Source of the DNA: Pseudomonas agronomica
Lineage (GTDB): Bacteria > Pseudomonadota > Gammaproteobacteria > Pseudomonadales > Pseudomonadaceae
DNA length: 42,560 bases
Direction: 5' to 3'
NCBI RefSeq assembly: GCF_025917275.1
Contig: NZ_JAOSHO010000008.1
Coordinates: 1-42,560 of the forward strand
The translations under genes were made by a program, and so were the position numbers. Of the stretch, positions 1 through 9,360 are shown piece by piece (the first letter of the stretch is position 1; every line of letters starts with the position of its first letter). A model generated the notes under the pieces. The model saw only the letters and a program-made list of their open reading frames with translations. It had not been told where the DNA came from and did not search any database.

Positions 1-82
1 TACAAGCACTGCCCCCAACAATAAACGAGGCGCGTACGCCGTCCCCGAAGGGATCGTTCGCGCTCATAAAAAGGAGCACGCC

Positions 83-1324
83 ATGCCCCGTTTCATCGAC
101 ATCCGCTGGAGCCGTTCACCAGTCGGTCCCTTGCTCGGCCTGGGCCTGATCGGCGCGCCGATGGCCCACGCCGATTTCATCGCCGACAGCAAGGCCAGCC
201 TGGAAGCCCGCAACTTTTATTTCAACCGCGATTTCAGGCAAGAAGGCGCCCGGGACAAGGCCGAGGAGTGGGCGCAGGGCTTCCTGCTGCGCATGGAGTC
301 GGGGTACACCGCCGGCACCGTGGGGTTCGGTCTGGACGCCTTGGCGATGGCCGGTTTCAAACTGGACTCCGGCGGTGGCACGGCGGGCACGAACCTGCTG
401 CCGGCGGATTTGTCCGGCGGCTCCCAGGACCGCTACGGTGAAGTCGACCTGACCGCGAAGATGCGCATGTCCAATAGCACCCTGAAAGTCGGCACCTTAC
501 AAATCAAGGATCCGATGGTGAATTCCAACGATACGCGCCTGCTGCCGAGCACCTTCAAGGGCGGGCTGTTGAACGTGCAGGAAATCGACCGCTTGAAACT
601 CACCGCCGGACAGCTCACCCAGATCAATCTTGTCGATTCCACCGACTACCAGGACATGACCGCCAACCGCATTGGCGGCACCAGTGACAAGTTCCAGTTC
701 ACCGGCGCCGACTACCAGTTCCTGCCCAACCTCACGGCGCAATACCGCTACGGCAAGCTGGAGGATATCTATCAGCAGAACTACCTGGGTTTCGTCCATA
801 CCCTGGACCTGGGCGCCGGCCAGTCATTGAAGAGTGACGCGCGTTATTCCCGCAGCACCGAGGACGGCAGCTTCCGCAAGATCGACAACCAGGCATTCGG
901 CGCGCTGTTCACCTACAGCCTGGGCGGCCATGCACTCGGCTTGGGTTATCAGCGCATGAGCGGCGACGATCCGTTTCCCTACATCTCCCGCAGCGATCCG
1001 TACCTGGTCAACTTCGTGCAGATCGGCGACTTCGCCAACATCGACGAACGCTCGTGGCAAGCTCGCTACGACTACAACTTTGCCGCCCTCGGTGTGCCGG
1101 GCCTGACCTTCATGACTCGCTACATCAGCGGCGATAACGTGCAGCGCGCCGCGCCGGGGGAGGGTGAGGAATGGGAGCGCAACACCGACATCGCCTACGT
1201 GATCCAGGACGGCACTTTCAAGGGGCTGGGATTCAAGTGGCGCAATGCGACGGTGCGCTCGAACTTCGGCAATGACCTGGATGAGAACCGGCTAATCGTC
1301 AGCTATACGATGGCGTTGTGGTGA
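83..1324 (+). CDS. OprD-family outer-membrane porin
   Basis: Encodes 413 residues, the usual size of OprD/OpdX porins, which form 18-stranded barrels for uptake of small carboxylates, amino acids or peptides. The N-terminus is basic then hydrophobic and ends in PMAHA, a plausible signal-peptidase site. The mature start ADFIADSKASLEARNFYFNR is the classic OprD opening (DSKA.L..RN.Y.NRD). The chain ends in an aromatic residue (SYTMALW), as barrel proteins do. The ATG at 83 follows AAAAAGGAG at good spacing. The gene converges on the phn-type importer operon, with stop codons only 16 bases apart. A role in bringing the same substrate across the outer membrane is possible but only inferred from position. 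The subgroup and substrate cannot be read from sequence alone. Confidence 0.9.
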   Translation: MPRFIDIRWSRSPVGPLLGLGLIGAPMAHADFIADSKASLEARNFYFNRDFRQEGARDKAEEWAQGFLLRMESGYTAGTVGFGLDALAMAGFKLDSGGGTAGTNLLPADLSGGSQDRYGEVDLTAKMRMSNSTLKVGTLQIKDPMVNSNDTRLLPSTFKGGLLNVQEIDRLKLTAGQLTQINLVDSTDYQDMTANRIGGTSDKFQFTGADYQFLPNLTAQYRYGKLEDIYQQNYLGFVHTLDLGAGQSLKSDARYSRSTEDGSFRKIDNQAFGALFTYSLGGHALGLGYQRMSGDDPFPYISRSDPYLVNFVQIGDFANIDERSWQARYDYNFAALGVPGLTFMTRYISGDNVQRAAPGEGEEWERNTDIAYVIQDGTFKGLGFKWRNATVRSNFGNDLDENRLIVSYTMALW

Positions 1325-1340
1325 CGGCCCGCCTGGACTG

Positions 1341-2108
1341 TCAGGCCTTGACCCAGCGCTGACGGCTCCAACTGCTCAACGTATCGACGGTGAAGACCAG
1401 CAGCAACATCGCCAGGATCACCGTGCTGCCTTGGGCTTCCTGGAACAGGCTGAGGCTGACGTAGAGCATCTGGCCCAGGCCGCCGGCGCCGACGAACCCC
1501 AGCACGCTGGCCATGCGGATGTTGTTTTCCCAGCGGTACAAGGTGTAGGCCAGCAGTTGCGGCATCAGGTTGGGCAGCGTGCCGTAGCAAAACGCCCACA
1601 GCGCGCTGCCGCCTTGCAGGCGAATGGCGTCGGCGGGTTGTGGCGGGGTGTTTTCCAGCGCTTCGGCAAACAGCCGGCCGAGCACGCCGACGGTGTGCAA
1701 GGCCAACGCCAGTGTCCCGGCGTTGGGGCCGAGCCCGGCGGCAAAGACCATCAATGCAGCCCAGACCAGCTCTGGCACCGCGCGCAAGGCATTCAGGATC
1801 AGCCGAGAGGCGCTTCGCAAAGGCCAGCCAAGTCGCCCGGCGGCCGGCAGCGCCAACACCAGGCCCAGTACCGCCGCGAGCAGCGTGCCGAGGGCGGACA
1901 TGGCGATGGTTTCCAGCATGCCGTGACCGATCGCTTTCAGATAGGCAGGGCTCAGGTCGGGCGTGAGAAAACGCTGCGCATAAGCGCTCATTTGCTTGAG
2001 GTTCGAGTGGTCACCGAGCGCGGCCAGGTCGATACCCAGATAGACAAACGAGGCAACTACCGCCGCGCCGAGGCCCAGCAGCAAAAGCACGTTGAGCAGG
2101 CGATTCAT
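1341..2108 (-). CDS. phnE: Phosphonate-type ABC transporter permease (second PhnE-like subunit)
   Basis: Encodes 255 residues with about six hydrophobic segments, in the BPD_transp_1 fold of the PhnE family of inner-membrane permeases. The cytoplasmic coupling loop lies in the block DAIRLQGGSALWAFCYGTLP, and the typical PhnE stretch YRWENNIRMASVLGFVGAGG follows. The protein is clearly a paralogue of the gene upstream, which carries the matching [20 protein letters not shown]. The start codon overlaps the upstream permease stop by four bases (ATGA), indicating translational coupling. It is the last gene of the operon. The two permeases probably form a heterodimer docked on the PhnC-like ATPase. 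The substrate is an oxyanion or phosphonate and is not settled. Confidence 0.87.
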   Translation of the reverse strand: MNRLLNVLLLLGLGAAVVASFVYLGIDLAALGDHSNLKQMSAYAQRFLTPDLSPAYLKAIGHGMLETIAMSALGTLLAAVLGLVLALPAAGRLGWPLRSASRLILNALRAVPELVWAALMVFAAGLGPNAGTLALALHTVGVLGRLFAEALENTPPQPADAIRLQGGSALWAFCYGTLPNLMPQLLAYTLYRWENNIRMASVLGFVGAGGLGQMLYVSLSLFQEAQGSTVILAMLLLVFTVDTLSSWSRQRWVKA

Positions 2109-2932
2109 GCCAGCCTCCAGCGCAACAGGCGGCTGAGCTGGTCGGCGAGCAGCACCAGCACCAGGAAGGTCAGCAACAGGCTGGCGACTTCACCGCCCGC
2201 GAACATGCGCAACGAGAGGTCCATCTGCTGGCCGAGGCCGCCGGCACCGACGAAGCCCATCACCACCGAGGCGCGAATGGCGCATTCCCAGCGGTACACG
2301 GTGTACGACAGCAGTTCGGCCACGACATTGGGCAAGATCCCGTAGCAGAACGCTGCGAGCCGACCGCTGCCGGCTTGCATCAGCGCGTGTGCCGGACGCT
2401 GGTCGACCGACTCGAAGATTTCCGCATAGACCTTGCCCAGCATCCCGCTGTAAGTAATGGCGATGGCCAATACCCCGGCGGTAGGGCCAAGACCGACGGC
2501 CCGGACGAAGAGCAAGGCCCAGACGATCTCCGGCACGCTGCGCAGGAAAATGAGCAGGCCACGGACCGGCCAACGCAGCCACTGGCCCCAAAGGCCGGGC
2601 CTGCCGGCGCGGTAGGCGGCCGACAATGACAACGCACGACTGGCGAGCAGGCTCGCGGGAACCGCCAACAGCAGCGCCAGGGCCATGCCGGCCGTGGCAA
2701 TCGCAATGGTCTGCAACGTGGCCTGCAGCAGCAGCTCGATGAACGCTTCGTCATGGGCCGGCGGCCAGAATGCCGCGACGAACCGACCCATTTCGCTCTG
2801 GCTGTCGCTGGCCAGCAATACGCGCAGGTCCAACTCGCTGAAATGAATGCCCGGCCACAGCAGGGCGACGGCCAAAAGGCCGAGGAGCAGGCGAGGGCGG
2901 GCAGCAGGGTCCCGGACGTCGTGCTTCAGCAT
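2105..2932 (-). CDS. phnE: Phosphonate-type ABC transporter permease (first PhnE-like subunit)
   Basis: Encodes 275 residues. A short basic N-terminus is followed by a first membrane span ([20 protein letters not shown]) and about five more hydrophobic segments. It carries the PhnE signature [20 protein letters not shown] and the coupling-loop block [20 protein letters not shown]. The start overlaps the end of the ATPase gene by seven bases, and the stop overlaps the next permease by four, so the four genes form one tightly coupled operon read phnD-phnC-phnE-phnE. It forms half of the inner-membrane channel. Two different PhnE-like permeases are common in phosphite, hypophosphite and other oxyanion importers of this family, so presence of two genes does not fix the substrate. 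Confidence 0.87.
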   Translation of the reverse strand: MLKHDVRDPAARPRLLLGLLAVALLWPGIHFSELDLRVLLASDSQSEMGRFVAAFWPPAHDEAFIELLLQATLQTIAIATAGMALALLLAVPASLLASRALSLSAAYRAGRPGLWGQWLRWPVRGLLIFLRSVPEIVWALLFVRAVGLGPTAGVLAIAITYSGMLGKVYAEIFESVDQRPAHALMQAGSGRLAAFCYGILPNVVAELLSYTVYRWECAIRASVVMGFVGAGGLGQQMDLSLRMFAGGEVASLLLTFLVLVLLADQLSRLLRWRLA

Positions 2933-3723
2933 CGCGGAATCTGCACGCTCGAAGGGGGAGGAGGGTTCGAGATGGATGCCAGTTGCTCGTTGGCATAAAG
3001 CGCGTCAAGCCGCTTGCGGTCGACGGCTTCAGTGGGCAAATCGAAAAGGATCTGGCCGTCACGCAGGCCGATGATCCGCGAGAAATGCGCCAGCGCCAGT
3101 TCCACGGCGTGCAGGCTGGTGACCAGGGTCACGGCGTGTTCCCGGGCATGCTGGCAGAGCACCGAAAGGGTGTGTTCGGCCAGGACCGGGTCCATCGCCG
3201 ACACCGGTTCATCCGCCAGCAACACCTCGGGCGCTTGGTACAGCACCCGCGCGATGCCGACGCGTTGCAGTTGGCCACCGGATAGCTGCTGGCATTGGGC
3301 GAACAACTTGTCGCCCAGGTCCAAGCGCGCCAGCGCTGCCCGCGCCCCCGGAATGTCCAGTGGATGCAGCAGGTTGAGCAGGCTCTTGCCCATGCCCCAT
3401 TGGCCAAGTTTGCCGGCCAACACCGCCGTGACCACCCGTTGGCGCGGCGGCAGTGGCGGCGCTTGATGAATCAGGCCAATGCGTGCGCGCAGGCGTTGAC
3501 GCTGGCGGGCCGACAGGTGCCAGACACGCTCGCCCAACACCTGCACCTCACCGTTACCCGGCCGCAGGGCCGTCGCCAGGACATTGAGCAGGCTGGACTT
3601 GCCAGCGCCGGACGGGCCGATGATGGCGACCTGTTCACCCGCCTCGATGTGCAAGTCCATGCCCCGCAACGCGTGAGCGCCGTTGGCGTGAATGACGCTG
3701 GCCTGGGTCAAGCGCAATGTCAT
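2926..3723 (-). CDS. phnC: Phosphonate-type ABC transporter ATP-binding protein
   Basis: Encodes 265 residues, an ABC ATPase that drives the adjacent permeases. Walker A is GPSGAGKS (about residues 36-43), the ABC signature is LSGGQLQRV, Walker B is VLLADEP, and the switch histidine lies in TSLHAVELA. The Q-loop area reads [15 protein letters not shown], close to the PhnC pattern. The start overlaps the phnD stop by four bases (ATGA). The C-terminal tail NPPPPSSVQ extends a little beyond the usual fold and overlaps the permease start. The family is clear; the transported compound is not. Confidence 0.9.
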   Translation of the reverse strand: MTLRLTQASVIHANGAHALRGMDLHIEAGEQVAIIGPSGAGKSSLLNVLATALRPGNGEVQVLGERVWHLSARQRQRLRARIGLIHQAPPLPPRQRVVTAVLAGKLGQWGMGKSLLNLLHPLDIPGARAALARLDLGDKLFAQCQQLSGGQLQRVGIARVLYQAPEVLLADEPVSAMDPVLAEHTLSVLCQHAREHAVTLVTSLHAVELALAHFSRIIGLRDGQILFDLPTEAVDRKRLDALYANEQLASISNPPPPSSVQIPRC

Positions 3724-4571
3724 TTCAGCAGATCGGCGGCGCGAGCGGCTTCTTCGATGCCCTTGTAGTTCTCGGGCTTGGTTTCGATGAAGCGGCTGGC
3801 GGCTTGCAGGTCGAGGATTTCCTTGTCTTCCGGATTCGCCGGGTCGAGCGCCAGGAACGCTGCCTTGAGCTTGGCCGCGAGCGCTGGGTCGAGGGTGCCG
3901 CGCACGGTCCAGTTGTAGTCGAAGTACGCCGGGGTGGTGGCGAATACCTTGACCTTGCTGGTATCGACCTTGCCGGCGGCCACCAGTTTTTCCCAGACGC
4001 TGGCGTTGAGCACGCCGGCATCGACCTTGCCCGCCTGGACCCAGGCGGCGGTCGCGTCATGGGCGCCCGAGTAGCCGACGCGGCTGAAGTAGGTTTCCGG
4101 CTTGATGCCGTCCTGGAGCATGAAATAGCGCGGCATCAGGCTGCCCGAGGTGGATGAGATCGAGCCGAAGGCGAAGCTCTTGCCCTTGAGGTCGGCCAGG
4201 GACTTCACGGCCGGGTCGGCGGTGATGAACTTGCTGGTGAACTGGGCGTCCTGCTCACGCTGGACCAGGGGGATGGCGTTGCCGGTCTTCAGGCGGGCCT
4301 GCACGAAGGTGAAACCGCCCAGCCAGGCCAGGTCGATCCGGTCGGTGGCGAGCGCTTCGACCACGGCCGGGTAATCGCTCACCGGGACGAACTCGACTTT
4401 CATGCCGGTCTGCCGTTCCAGGTAAGCCCCCAGCGGCTTGAACTTGCGCAGCAGTTCGGTTGGCGCCTCGTCAGGGATTGCGCTGACTTTCAAGGTGTCG
4501 GCGGCCTGCGCCAGGACGGCGCAACAGGACAGGGTGAAACCGACGGCCAACGCCAGGGTACGCTTGAGCAT
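3720..4571 (-). CDS. phnD: Periplasmic binding protein of a PhnD-type importer (phosphonate or other oxyanion)
   Basis: Encodes 283 residues. The signal peptide [20 protein letters not shown] is followed by AQA and a likely mature start [10 protein letters not shown]. The body has PhnD-family features: an [20 protein letters not shown] block, a [16 protein letters not shown] block matching the ligand-binding SxxSTSG loop, and [17 protein letters not shown]. It is the first gene of a four-gene operon and lies divergent from the LysR gene. From memory, proteins with the [12 protein letters not shown] opening are often annotated as putative selenate-binding proteins, although the family binds phosphonates, phosphite and hypophosphite. 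I see no selD or other selenium gene here, and an AEP operon lies next door. The symbol denotes the family, not a proven substrate. Confidence 0.85.
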   Translation of the reverse strand: MLKRTLALAVGFTLSCCAVLAQAADTLKVSAIPDEAPTELLRKFKPLGAYLERQTGMKVEFVPVSDYPAVVEALATDRIDLAWLGGFTFVQARLKTGNAIPLVQREQDAQFTSKFITADPAVKSLADLKGKSFAFGSISSTSGSLMPRYFMLQDGIKPETYFSRVGYSGAHDATAAWVQAGKVDAGVLNASVWEKLVAAGKVDTSKVKVFATTPAYFDYNWTVRGTLDPALAAKLKAAFLALDPANPEDKEILDLQAASRFIETKPENYKGIEEAARAADLLK

Positions 4572-4609
4572 GGAAATCTCCGGTGCATGGAAGCAAGACT
4601 ATTCAAGCA

Positions 4610-4627
4610 CCCGGCATTCTTGCCGGG
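4610..4627. promoter_or_regulatory. Inverted repeat in the phnD / LysR divergent promoter region
   Basis: CCCGGCA-TTCT-TGCCGGG is a perfect seven-base inverted repeat 39 bases upstream of the phnD start codon. It sits between divergent genes, so it could be an operator or a 5'-leader hairpin of the phnD transcript. There is no T-run, which argues against a terminator. No binding protein can be assigned from sequence. Confidence 0.4.
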
Positions 4628-4665
4628 CGCGTTGTGAGGGTAGACGAGTGGGGCGATTTTGATCG

Positions 4666-4694
4666 TTTCCGGTGATCAGGTAAATCTTTATAGT
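4666..4694 (+). promoter_or_regulatory. Probable promoter of the LysR gene
   Basis: TATAGT at 4689-4694 is a good -10 hexamer. A weak -35 (TTTCCG) lies 17 bases upstream. Transcription would begin near 4701, about 30 bases before the preferred ATG at 4731. This supports that start over the longer reading frame that opens at 4659. Confidence 0.45.
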
Positions 4695-4730
4695 CGCTTG
4701 CCCCCATCCTCTTTCTGGAGCATCCACGAC

Positions 4731-5594
4731 ATGCTCAGCGCCGAGCTGAAGTCTTTCCATATGGTCGCCCGCCTGGCCAGCGTCACCCAGGCGGCCAAGA
4801 AACTGGGGCTGAGCCAGCCAACGGTGACCACGCAGATTCGCAATCTGGAGGCCCAGTATGGCGTCGAACTATTCTTTCGCGGCGGTCGCCGGCTGACGCT
4901 CAGCGACGAAGGTGCGCAGCTGCTGCCGATGGTGCAGAAGCTGTTGCAGCAGGAAGCCGACATCGAGTTTTTCCTGCGCAACAGCGGCCAGGTGCAAGGC
5001 ACGCTGCGAATCGGCGCCACGGCTCCGTATTACGTGCTCGATATCATCAAGGGCTTTCGCGAGCAATTTCCCCAATGCGAAGTGACCCTGGAAATCGGCA
5101 ACTCACTGCAGGTCATCGAGGCGCTGGAAGAGTACCGCGTGGACCTGGCCGCGTCCTCGCAACGGGTGGAAGATTCCCGCCTGACCCGATTGGTATTGGG
5201 CCACGACCCTCTCGTCGTGGCGGTGCACCGCAGCCATCCGCTGGCGGGCCATGATCGTGTGGTGCCCAGCGCGTTGGCCGGGCACTGCCTGCTGATGCGT
5301 GAAAAGGGTTCGACCACCCGCGCGCTCACCATTGCGCTGTTACACGAGGCCGGCGTGGTGACCGGGCCGCTGCTGGAGATCGGCAGCCGCGAGTCCATTC
5401 GTGAAGCGGTCCTGCGCAACATCGGCATCAGCGTCATCGCCCGTCATGAGGTACCGGAGAACCCGCAGCTCAAGGTGGTGGAGCTGGAGGGCGCGCCATT
5501 GATCGCCGAGTACCTCTATTGCCTGAAGGAGCGCCGCCAGGCTCGGCTGCCTTCGGCGTTCCTTGGCCTGGCACGGGAAACGGCCGAGTCCTGA
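4731..5594 (+). CDS. LysR-family regulator, probably of the AEP operon
   Basis: Encodes 287 residues from the ATG at 4731. The frame opens 24 codons earlier, but those codons lie across the predicted promoter, and the shorter form begins exactly as LysR proteins do (MLSAELKSFHMVARLASVTQ). The winged helix-turn-helix spans about residues 3-60 (AAKKLGLSQPTVTTQIRNLE), followed by a two-lobed inducer-binding domain. The gene is divergent from phnD and runs in the same direction as the AEP operon, which starts 119 bases after its stop. LysR regulators beside AEP operons usually activate them in response to AEP. That role is likely here, though control of phnDCEE is also possible. Confidence 0.88.
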   Translation: MLSAELKSFHMVARLASVTQAAKKLGLSQPTVTTQIRNLEAQYGVELFFRGGRRLTLSDEGAQLLPMVQKLLQQEADIEFFLRNSGQVQGTLRIGATAPYYVLDIIKGFREQFPQCEVTLEIGNSLQVIEALEEYRVDLAASSQRVEDSRLTRLVLGHDPLVVAVHRSHPLAGHDRVVPSALAGHCLLMREKGSTTRALTIALLHEAGVVTGPLLEIGSRESIREAVLRNIGISVIARHEVPENPQLKVVELEGAPLIAEYLYCLKERRQARLPSAFLGLARETAES

Positions 5595-5610
5595 GCCGGC
5601 TACGCAAATT

Positions 5611-5636
5611 TGCCGATGGCACTATCGGCAGCTTTT
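5611..5636 (+). terminator. Possible terminator after the LysR gene
   Basis: TGCCGAT-GGCACT-ATCGGCA forms a perfect seven-base stem and is followed by GCTTTTAG. It lies 17 bases after the LysR stop and before the AEP operon. The T-run is short, so termination may be partial; the hairpin could instead be an operator. Confidence 0.45.
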
Positions 5637-5713
5637 AGCCAACTGCAATCAAGCCTTCGTACTGCCTGCCTACCATGACCCTCGTCGAGCTGACCGCTCA
5701 TCGAGGTAACGTC

Positions 5714-6766
5714 ATGACCAGAACACACTCCGTAGACATGCAGATACGCGACATCCATAAAAGCTTCGGTGCCTTCAAGGCACTGGATGGGGTATCGCTG
5801 GACATTGCCGCCGGTGAGCTGGTGTGCCTGCTCGGGCCGTCCGGCTGCGGCAAGACCACATTGCTGCGCTGCATCGCCGGCCTGGAACGGCAGGATCACG
5901 GCACCCTCATGATCGGCGCGCGGGATGTCTCCAGCCTGGCGCCGCAAGCGCGGGACTACGGCATCCTGTTCCAGTCCTACGCGCTGTTTCCCAACCTCAC
6001 GGTGGAGCAGAACGTCGGTTACGGGTTGGCGGGTAATAGCCGCGAGACCATTCGTGGCCGGGTCAATGAGATGCTTGATCTCGTCGGGCTGTGTGGCAGC
6101 GAGAAAAAGTACCCCGGCCAGCTTTCCGGCGGCCAGCAGCAACGGGTCGCCCTGGCCCGTGCCTTGGCCCCGGCGCCCTCGCTGTTGCTGCTCGACGAAC
6201 CGATGTCGGCCCTCGATGCGCGGGTGCGTGAGCATTTGTGCACCGAGCTGCGCGGGCTGCAAAAGCGCCTGGGCATCACCACGTTGATGGTCACTCACAA
6301 CCAGGACGAGGCGATGCTGATGGCCGATCGCATCGCGGTGATCAACCAAGGGCGCGTCGAACAATTTGCCAGCGCGCAACAGATCTACCGCGCGCCGGCG
6401 ACGGCTTTCGTCGCCGATTTCATCGGCCAGGGCAACTGGCTGCCCTTCGAGCGCGGCCAGGATGGGCAGGTGCGGGTTGGCGAACTGAACCTCACCCTGG
6501 GCGGCAATGATATTGGACCGCGCGGACGCCTGTTCTGCCGTCCGGAAGCGGTCCGGGTCAATCCGACCACTCCGGAACACAACCTGTTCGATGCGCAACT
6601 GCGGGAGCTGACTTTCCTCGGCAATCGCTGCCGGCTGAGCTTCGAACTCGATGCGCTGCCAGGCCATGGTTTGTTGGCTGAGCTGGAGCCGCACGCCATG
6701 CCGCCATTGACCGGCGCCCACCTGAAAGTCGCGCTGCCGCCCCAGTGCCTGCAGGTGTTCGCTTGA
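5714..6766 (+). CDS. phnT: 2-aminoethylphosphonate ABC transporter ATP-binding protein
   Basis: Encodes 350 residues from the ATG at 5714, preceded by GAGGTAAC; an in-frame ATG 13 codons earlier lacks such a site. Walker A is GPSGCGKT (residues 41-48), the signature is LSGGQQQRV, Walker B is LLLLDEP, and the H-loop is MVTHNQDEA. After about residue 240 a C-terminal TOBE-like beta domain follows, as in the PotA/FbpC/PhnT group. It is the first gene of a five-gene operon with permease, phnX, binding protein and FAD oxidoreductase. The neighbouring phosphonatase makes AEP the likely cargo. It belongs to a different ABC class from the PhnC-like ATPase at 2926-3723, so the two importers are not duplicates. 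Confidence 0.88.
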   Translation: MTRTHSVDMQIRDIHKSFGAFKALDGVSLDIAAGELVCLLGPSGCGKTTLLRCIAGLERQDHGTLMIGARDVSSLAPQARDYGILFQSYALFPNLTVEQNVGYGLAGNSRETIRGRVNEMLDLVGLCGSEKKYPGQLSGGQQQRVALARALAPAPSLLLLDEPMSALDARVREHLCTELRGLQKRLGITTLMVTHNQDEAMLMADRIAVINQGRVEQFASAQQIYRAPATAFVADFIGQGNWLPFERGQDGQVRVGELNLTLGGNDIGPRGRLFCRPEAVRVNPTTPEHNLFDAQLRELTFLGNRCRLSFELDALPGHGLLAELEPHAMPPLTGAHLKVALPPQCLQVFA

Positions 6767-6767
6767 T

Positions 6768-8483
6768 ATGGACGTCACGATGACCCTCAAGCCCACCGTG
6801 TTCCAGCCACGCCAGTTGGCCGGTGATTTTGCCGATCGCCTGTTCATTCGCGGCGGTCAATGGTTGCTGCTCATTTTGCTGGTCGTGGCGGTCCTGCTAC
6901 CGCTGCTCGCCATGTTGTGGCGTGCCGTCAGCGGTGATGCGAGCCAGGGCGGGGGCGTGCACGCCGCACTGACATTGTTTGCCAGCGCGAACTTTCGCTG
7001 GTTGCTGGGCAACAGCCTGACGGCTTCTCTGACCGTGGCGATGATCGTCGTGCCGCTGGCCTACGCCTTCGCTTATGCGTTGCAGCGCACCTGCATCATC
7101 GCCAAGCCGCTATGGCGGGGCATTTCGCTGTTGCCGCTGCTGGCACCGTCCATGCTGCCGGGAATCGCTCTTATCTACCTGTTCGGCAACCAGGGGCTGC
7201 TGCGCGGCTTCATGACGGACAACATCTATGGCTTCTGGGGCATCGTCCTCGGGCAGGCGATCTACACGTTTCCCCACGCATTGATGGTGCTGATGTCGGC
7301 GCTGGCCCTGGCGGACGCCCGGCTGTTCGATGCGGCCTCAAGCATGGGCGCCTCGCCTTGGCGGGCATTTCGCAGCATTACCTGGCCCGGTAGCCGGCAG
7401 GGTGTGTTTGCCGCGTTCTGCCTGGTGTTTACCCTGTGCATCACCGATTTCGGCGTGCCGGTCACGGTGGGCGGTGACTATCAGGTGCTGGCGCTGGAAG
7501 CCTACAAGGCCGTCGTTGGGCAACAGCAATTCGGGCGCGGGGCGTTGATCGGCCTGATTTTGCTGGTGCCGGCCTTGCTCAGTTTTGCGGTGGACGTGTG
7601 GCTGCGCCGCAGTCAACGCGACGCCATGGGCGGCCGCGCCCAGGTCTATCACCCTCGGCCAGCGGCCGGGCGGGACGCGGCTTTCCTGGGCGTGACGGCA
7701 ATGGTCTGCTGCGTGTTGCTCGGGGTATTCGGCATGGCGGTGTACGCATCGCTGGTCCAGTTCTGGCCCTACGATTTGTCCTTGTCGCTGGACAACTACG
7801 GCTTTTCCGATTTGCCCGGCGGCTGGCTGGCCTATCGCAACAGCCTGGTGCTGGCCACGTGCAGCGCGTTATTCGGCAGCCTACTGATCTTCACCGGTGC
7901 CTACCTGATCGAGAAAACCCGCCAGAGCGCACTGACCCGAATCCTGCGGCTGCTCAGTTTCGTGCCCATGGCGGTCCCCGGCCTGGTCCTGGGCCTTGGC
8001 TATGTTTTCTTTTTCAATCTGCCGGGCAATCCGCTCGGCAATCTGTACGGCAGCCTGGCGCTGTTGGTGGTGTGCACCGTCGCTCACTTCCTGACGACCG
8101 CGCACATGACGGCCAGCGCGGCCCTGCGCCAGCTCGACGACGAATTCGAGGCTGCCGCGCTGGCGCTCAAAGTGCCGTTGGCGCGGCATTTCCTGCGGGT
8201 CACGCTACCCATGTGCCTGCCGGCCTTGCTCGACATCATCCGCTATTTGTTCGTCTCGGCGATGACCACGGTCTCGGCGGCGATTTTCCTGTACAGCCCG
8301 GACAGCGTGCTGGCCGCGGTGGCGGTCCTGAACATGGACGACGCCGGCAACGTAGGAGGGGCCGCCGCGATGTCGACCTTGATCCTGCTGACCTCGGCCA
8401 GTGTCTCGCTGCTGCTTGCGACGTTCTCGCGGCGCCTGCTGCGTCGCTCCCAGGCCTGGCGTCAGCCGGCGCCGGGTCTTTGA
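6768..8483 (+). CDS. AEP ABC transporter permease, two permease domains in one chain (PhnU-PhnV type)
   Basis: Encodes 571 residues with about twelve membrane segments in two homologous halves. Each half has a coupling loop: [20 protein letters not shown] in the first and [20 protein letters not shown] in the second. The chain therefore supplies both permease positions, which Salmonella makes as separate PhnU and PhnV. The start at 6768 lies one base after the ATPase stop; a second in-frame ATG at 6780 is an alternative. The final bases are followed within 20 nt by phnX, so the genes are co-transcribed. The fused layout is the same as in FbpB-type iron permeases, the closest structural relatives. 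Confidence 0.87.
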   Translation: MDVTMTLKPTVFQPRQLAGDFADRLFIRGGQWLLLILLVVAVLLPLLAMLWRAVSGDASQGGGVHAALTLFASANFRWLLGNSLTASLTVAMIVVPLAYAFAYALQRTCIIAKPLWRGISLLPLLAPSMLPGIALIYLFGNQGLLRGFMTDNIYGFWGIVLGQAIYTFPHALMVLMSALALADARLFDAASSMGASPWRAFRSITWPGSRQGVFAAFCLVFTLCITDFGVPVTVGGDYQVLALEAYKAVVGQQQFGRGALIGLILLVPALLSFAVDVWLRRSQRDAMGGRAQVYHPRPAAGRDAAFLGVTAMVCCVLLGVFGMAVYASLVQFWPYDLSLSLDNYGFSDLPGGWLAYRNSLVLATCSALFGSLLIFTGAYLIEKTRQSALTRILRLLSFVPMAVPGLVLGLGYVFFFNLPGNPLGNLYGSLALLVVCTVAHFLTTAHMTASAALRQLDDEFEAAALALKVPLARHFLRVTLPMCLPALLDIIRYLFVSAMTTVSAAIFLYSPDSVLAAVAVLNMDDAGNVGGAAAMSTLILLTSASVSLLLATFSRRLLRRSQAWRQPAPGL

Positions 8484-8502
8484 AAACCTCTTGGAGATTC
8501 TG

Positions 8503-9330
8503 ATGCACTACCAGACGCCAACCCGCCTGCAAGCCGCCATCCTCGATTGGGCGGGCACCGTGGTGGACTTCGGTTCGTTCGCCCCGACGCGGATCTTCGT
8601 CGAAGCTTTCGCCAGTTTCGACATCGAGCTGAGCCTGGAGGAGGCTCGTGGCCCGATGGGCATGGGCAAGTGGGATCACATTCGCACCCTGTGCAATCAA
8701 TCCGCCGTGGCCGAAAGATTTGTCCGCCGGTTCGGGCGCACGCCGAGCGACGACGACGTGACCGCGATCTACCAACGCTTCATGCCGCTGCAGATCGCCA
8801 AGGTCGCCGAGCACTCGGACCTGATCCCCGGCGCGCTGGAAAGCATCGCCGCACTGCGCCAGCGAGGCCTCAAGATTGGCAGCTGTTCCGGTTATCCCCG
8901 GCAAGTCATGGACAAGGTCGTCGAATTGGCCGCGACCAAAGGCTACAGCCCCGACCATCTGGTGGCCACCGACGACGTGCCCAAGGGCCGGCCAGGCCCG
9001 GCGCAGGCATTGGCCAACGTCATCGCCCTGGGCCTGGACGATGTGGCCGGCTGCGTGAAGGTCGATGACACCGAGCCCGGCATCCTTGAGGGCCGCAGGG
9101 CAGGGATGTGGACCGTGGCGCTGCGTTTTTCCGGCAATTTCCTTGGGCTTGACTGGGCACAATTCCAGGCTCTGCCAGCCCGGCAGTTGGCCGCCGAGCG
9201 TACGCGCATCGACGGACTGTTCGCCGCGAGCCGCCCGCATTACCTGATCGACACGATCGCCGAGTTGCCCGCCGTGATCGATGACATCAACGCGCGACTG
9301 GCCCGCGGCATGTTGCCGTCCCATACCTGA
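8503..9330 (+). CDS. phnX: Phosphonoacetaldehyde hydrolase (phosphonatase)
   Basis: Encodes 275 residues from the ATG at 8503, preceded by TTGGAG; a longer frame from 8401 overlaps the permease gene and is not preferred. The enzyme hydrolyses phosphonoacetaldehyde to acetaldehyde and phosphate in the cytoplasm. The HAD nucleophile is Asp15 in [14 protein letters not shown]. The Schiff-base lysine that defines true phosphonatases is Lys56 in [10 protein letters not shown], matching Lys53 of the Bacillus cereus enzyme. The downstream motifs [24 protein letters not shown] and [20 protein letters not shown] all match PhnX. The presence of the lysine separates it from the PhnX-like family that lacks Schiff-base chemistry. 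Confidence 0.94.
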   Translation: MHYQTPTRLQAAILDWAGTVVDFGSFAPTRIFVEAFASFDIELSLEEARGPMGMGKWDHIRTLCNQSAVAERFVRRFGRTPSDDDVTAIYQRFMPLQIAKVAEHSDLIPGALESIAALRQRGLKIGSCSGYPRQVMDKVVELAATKGYSPDHLVATDDVPKGRPGPAQALANVIALGLDDVAGCVKVDDTEPGILEGRRAGMWTVALRFSGNFLGLDWAQFQALPARQLAAERTRIDGLFAASRPHYLIDTIAELPAVIDDINARLARGMLPSHT

Positions 9331-9360
9331 AAGCCCCACTGACCGATACGGAGCCGTACC

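Noticed and set aside
1431-2345. Long plus-strand open frame of 304 codons opposite the permease genes
   Set aside because: It is Gln/Ala/Arg-rich without any fold, and the minus strand has clear permease sequence with coupled starts. It is a high-GC antisense shadow.
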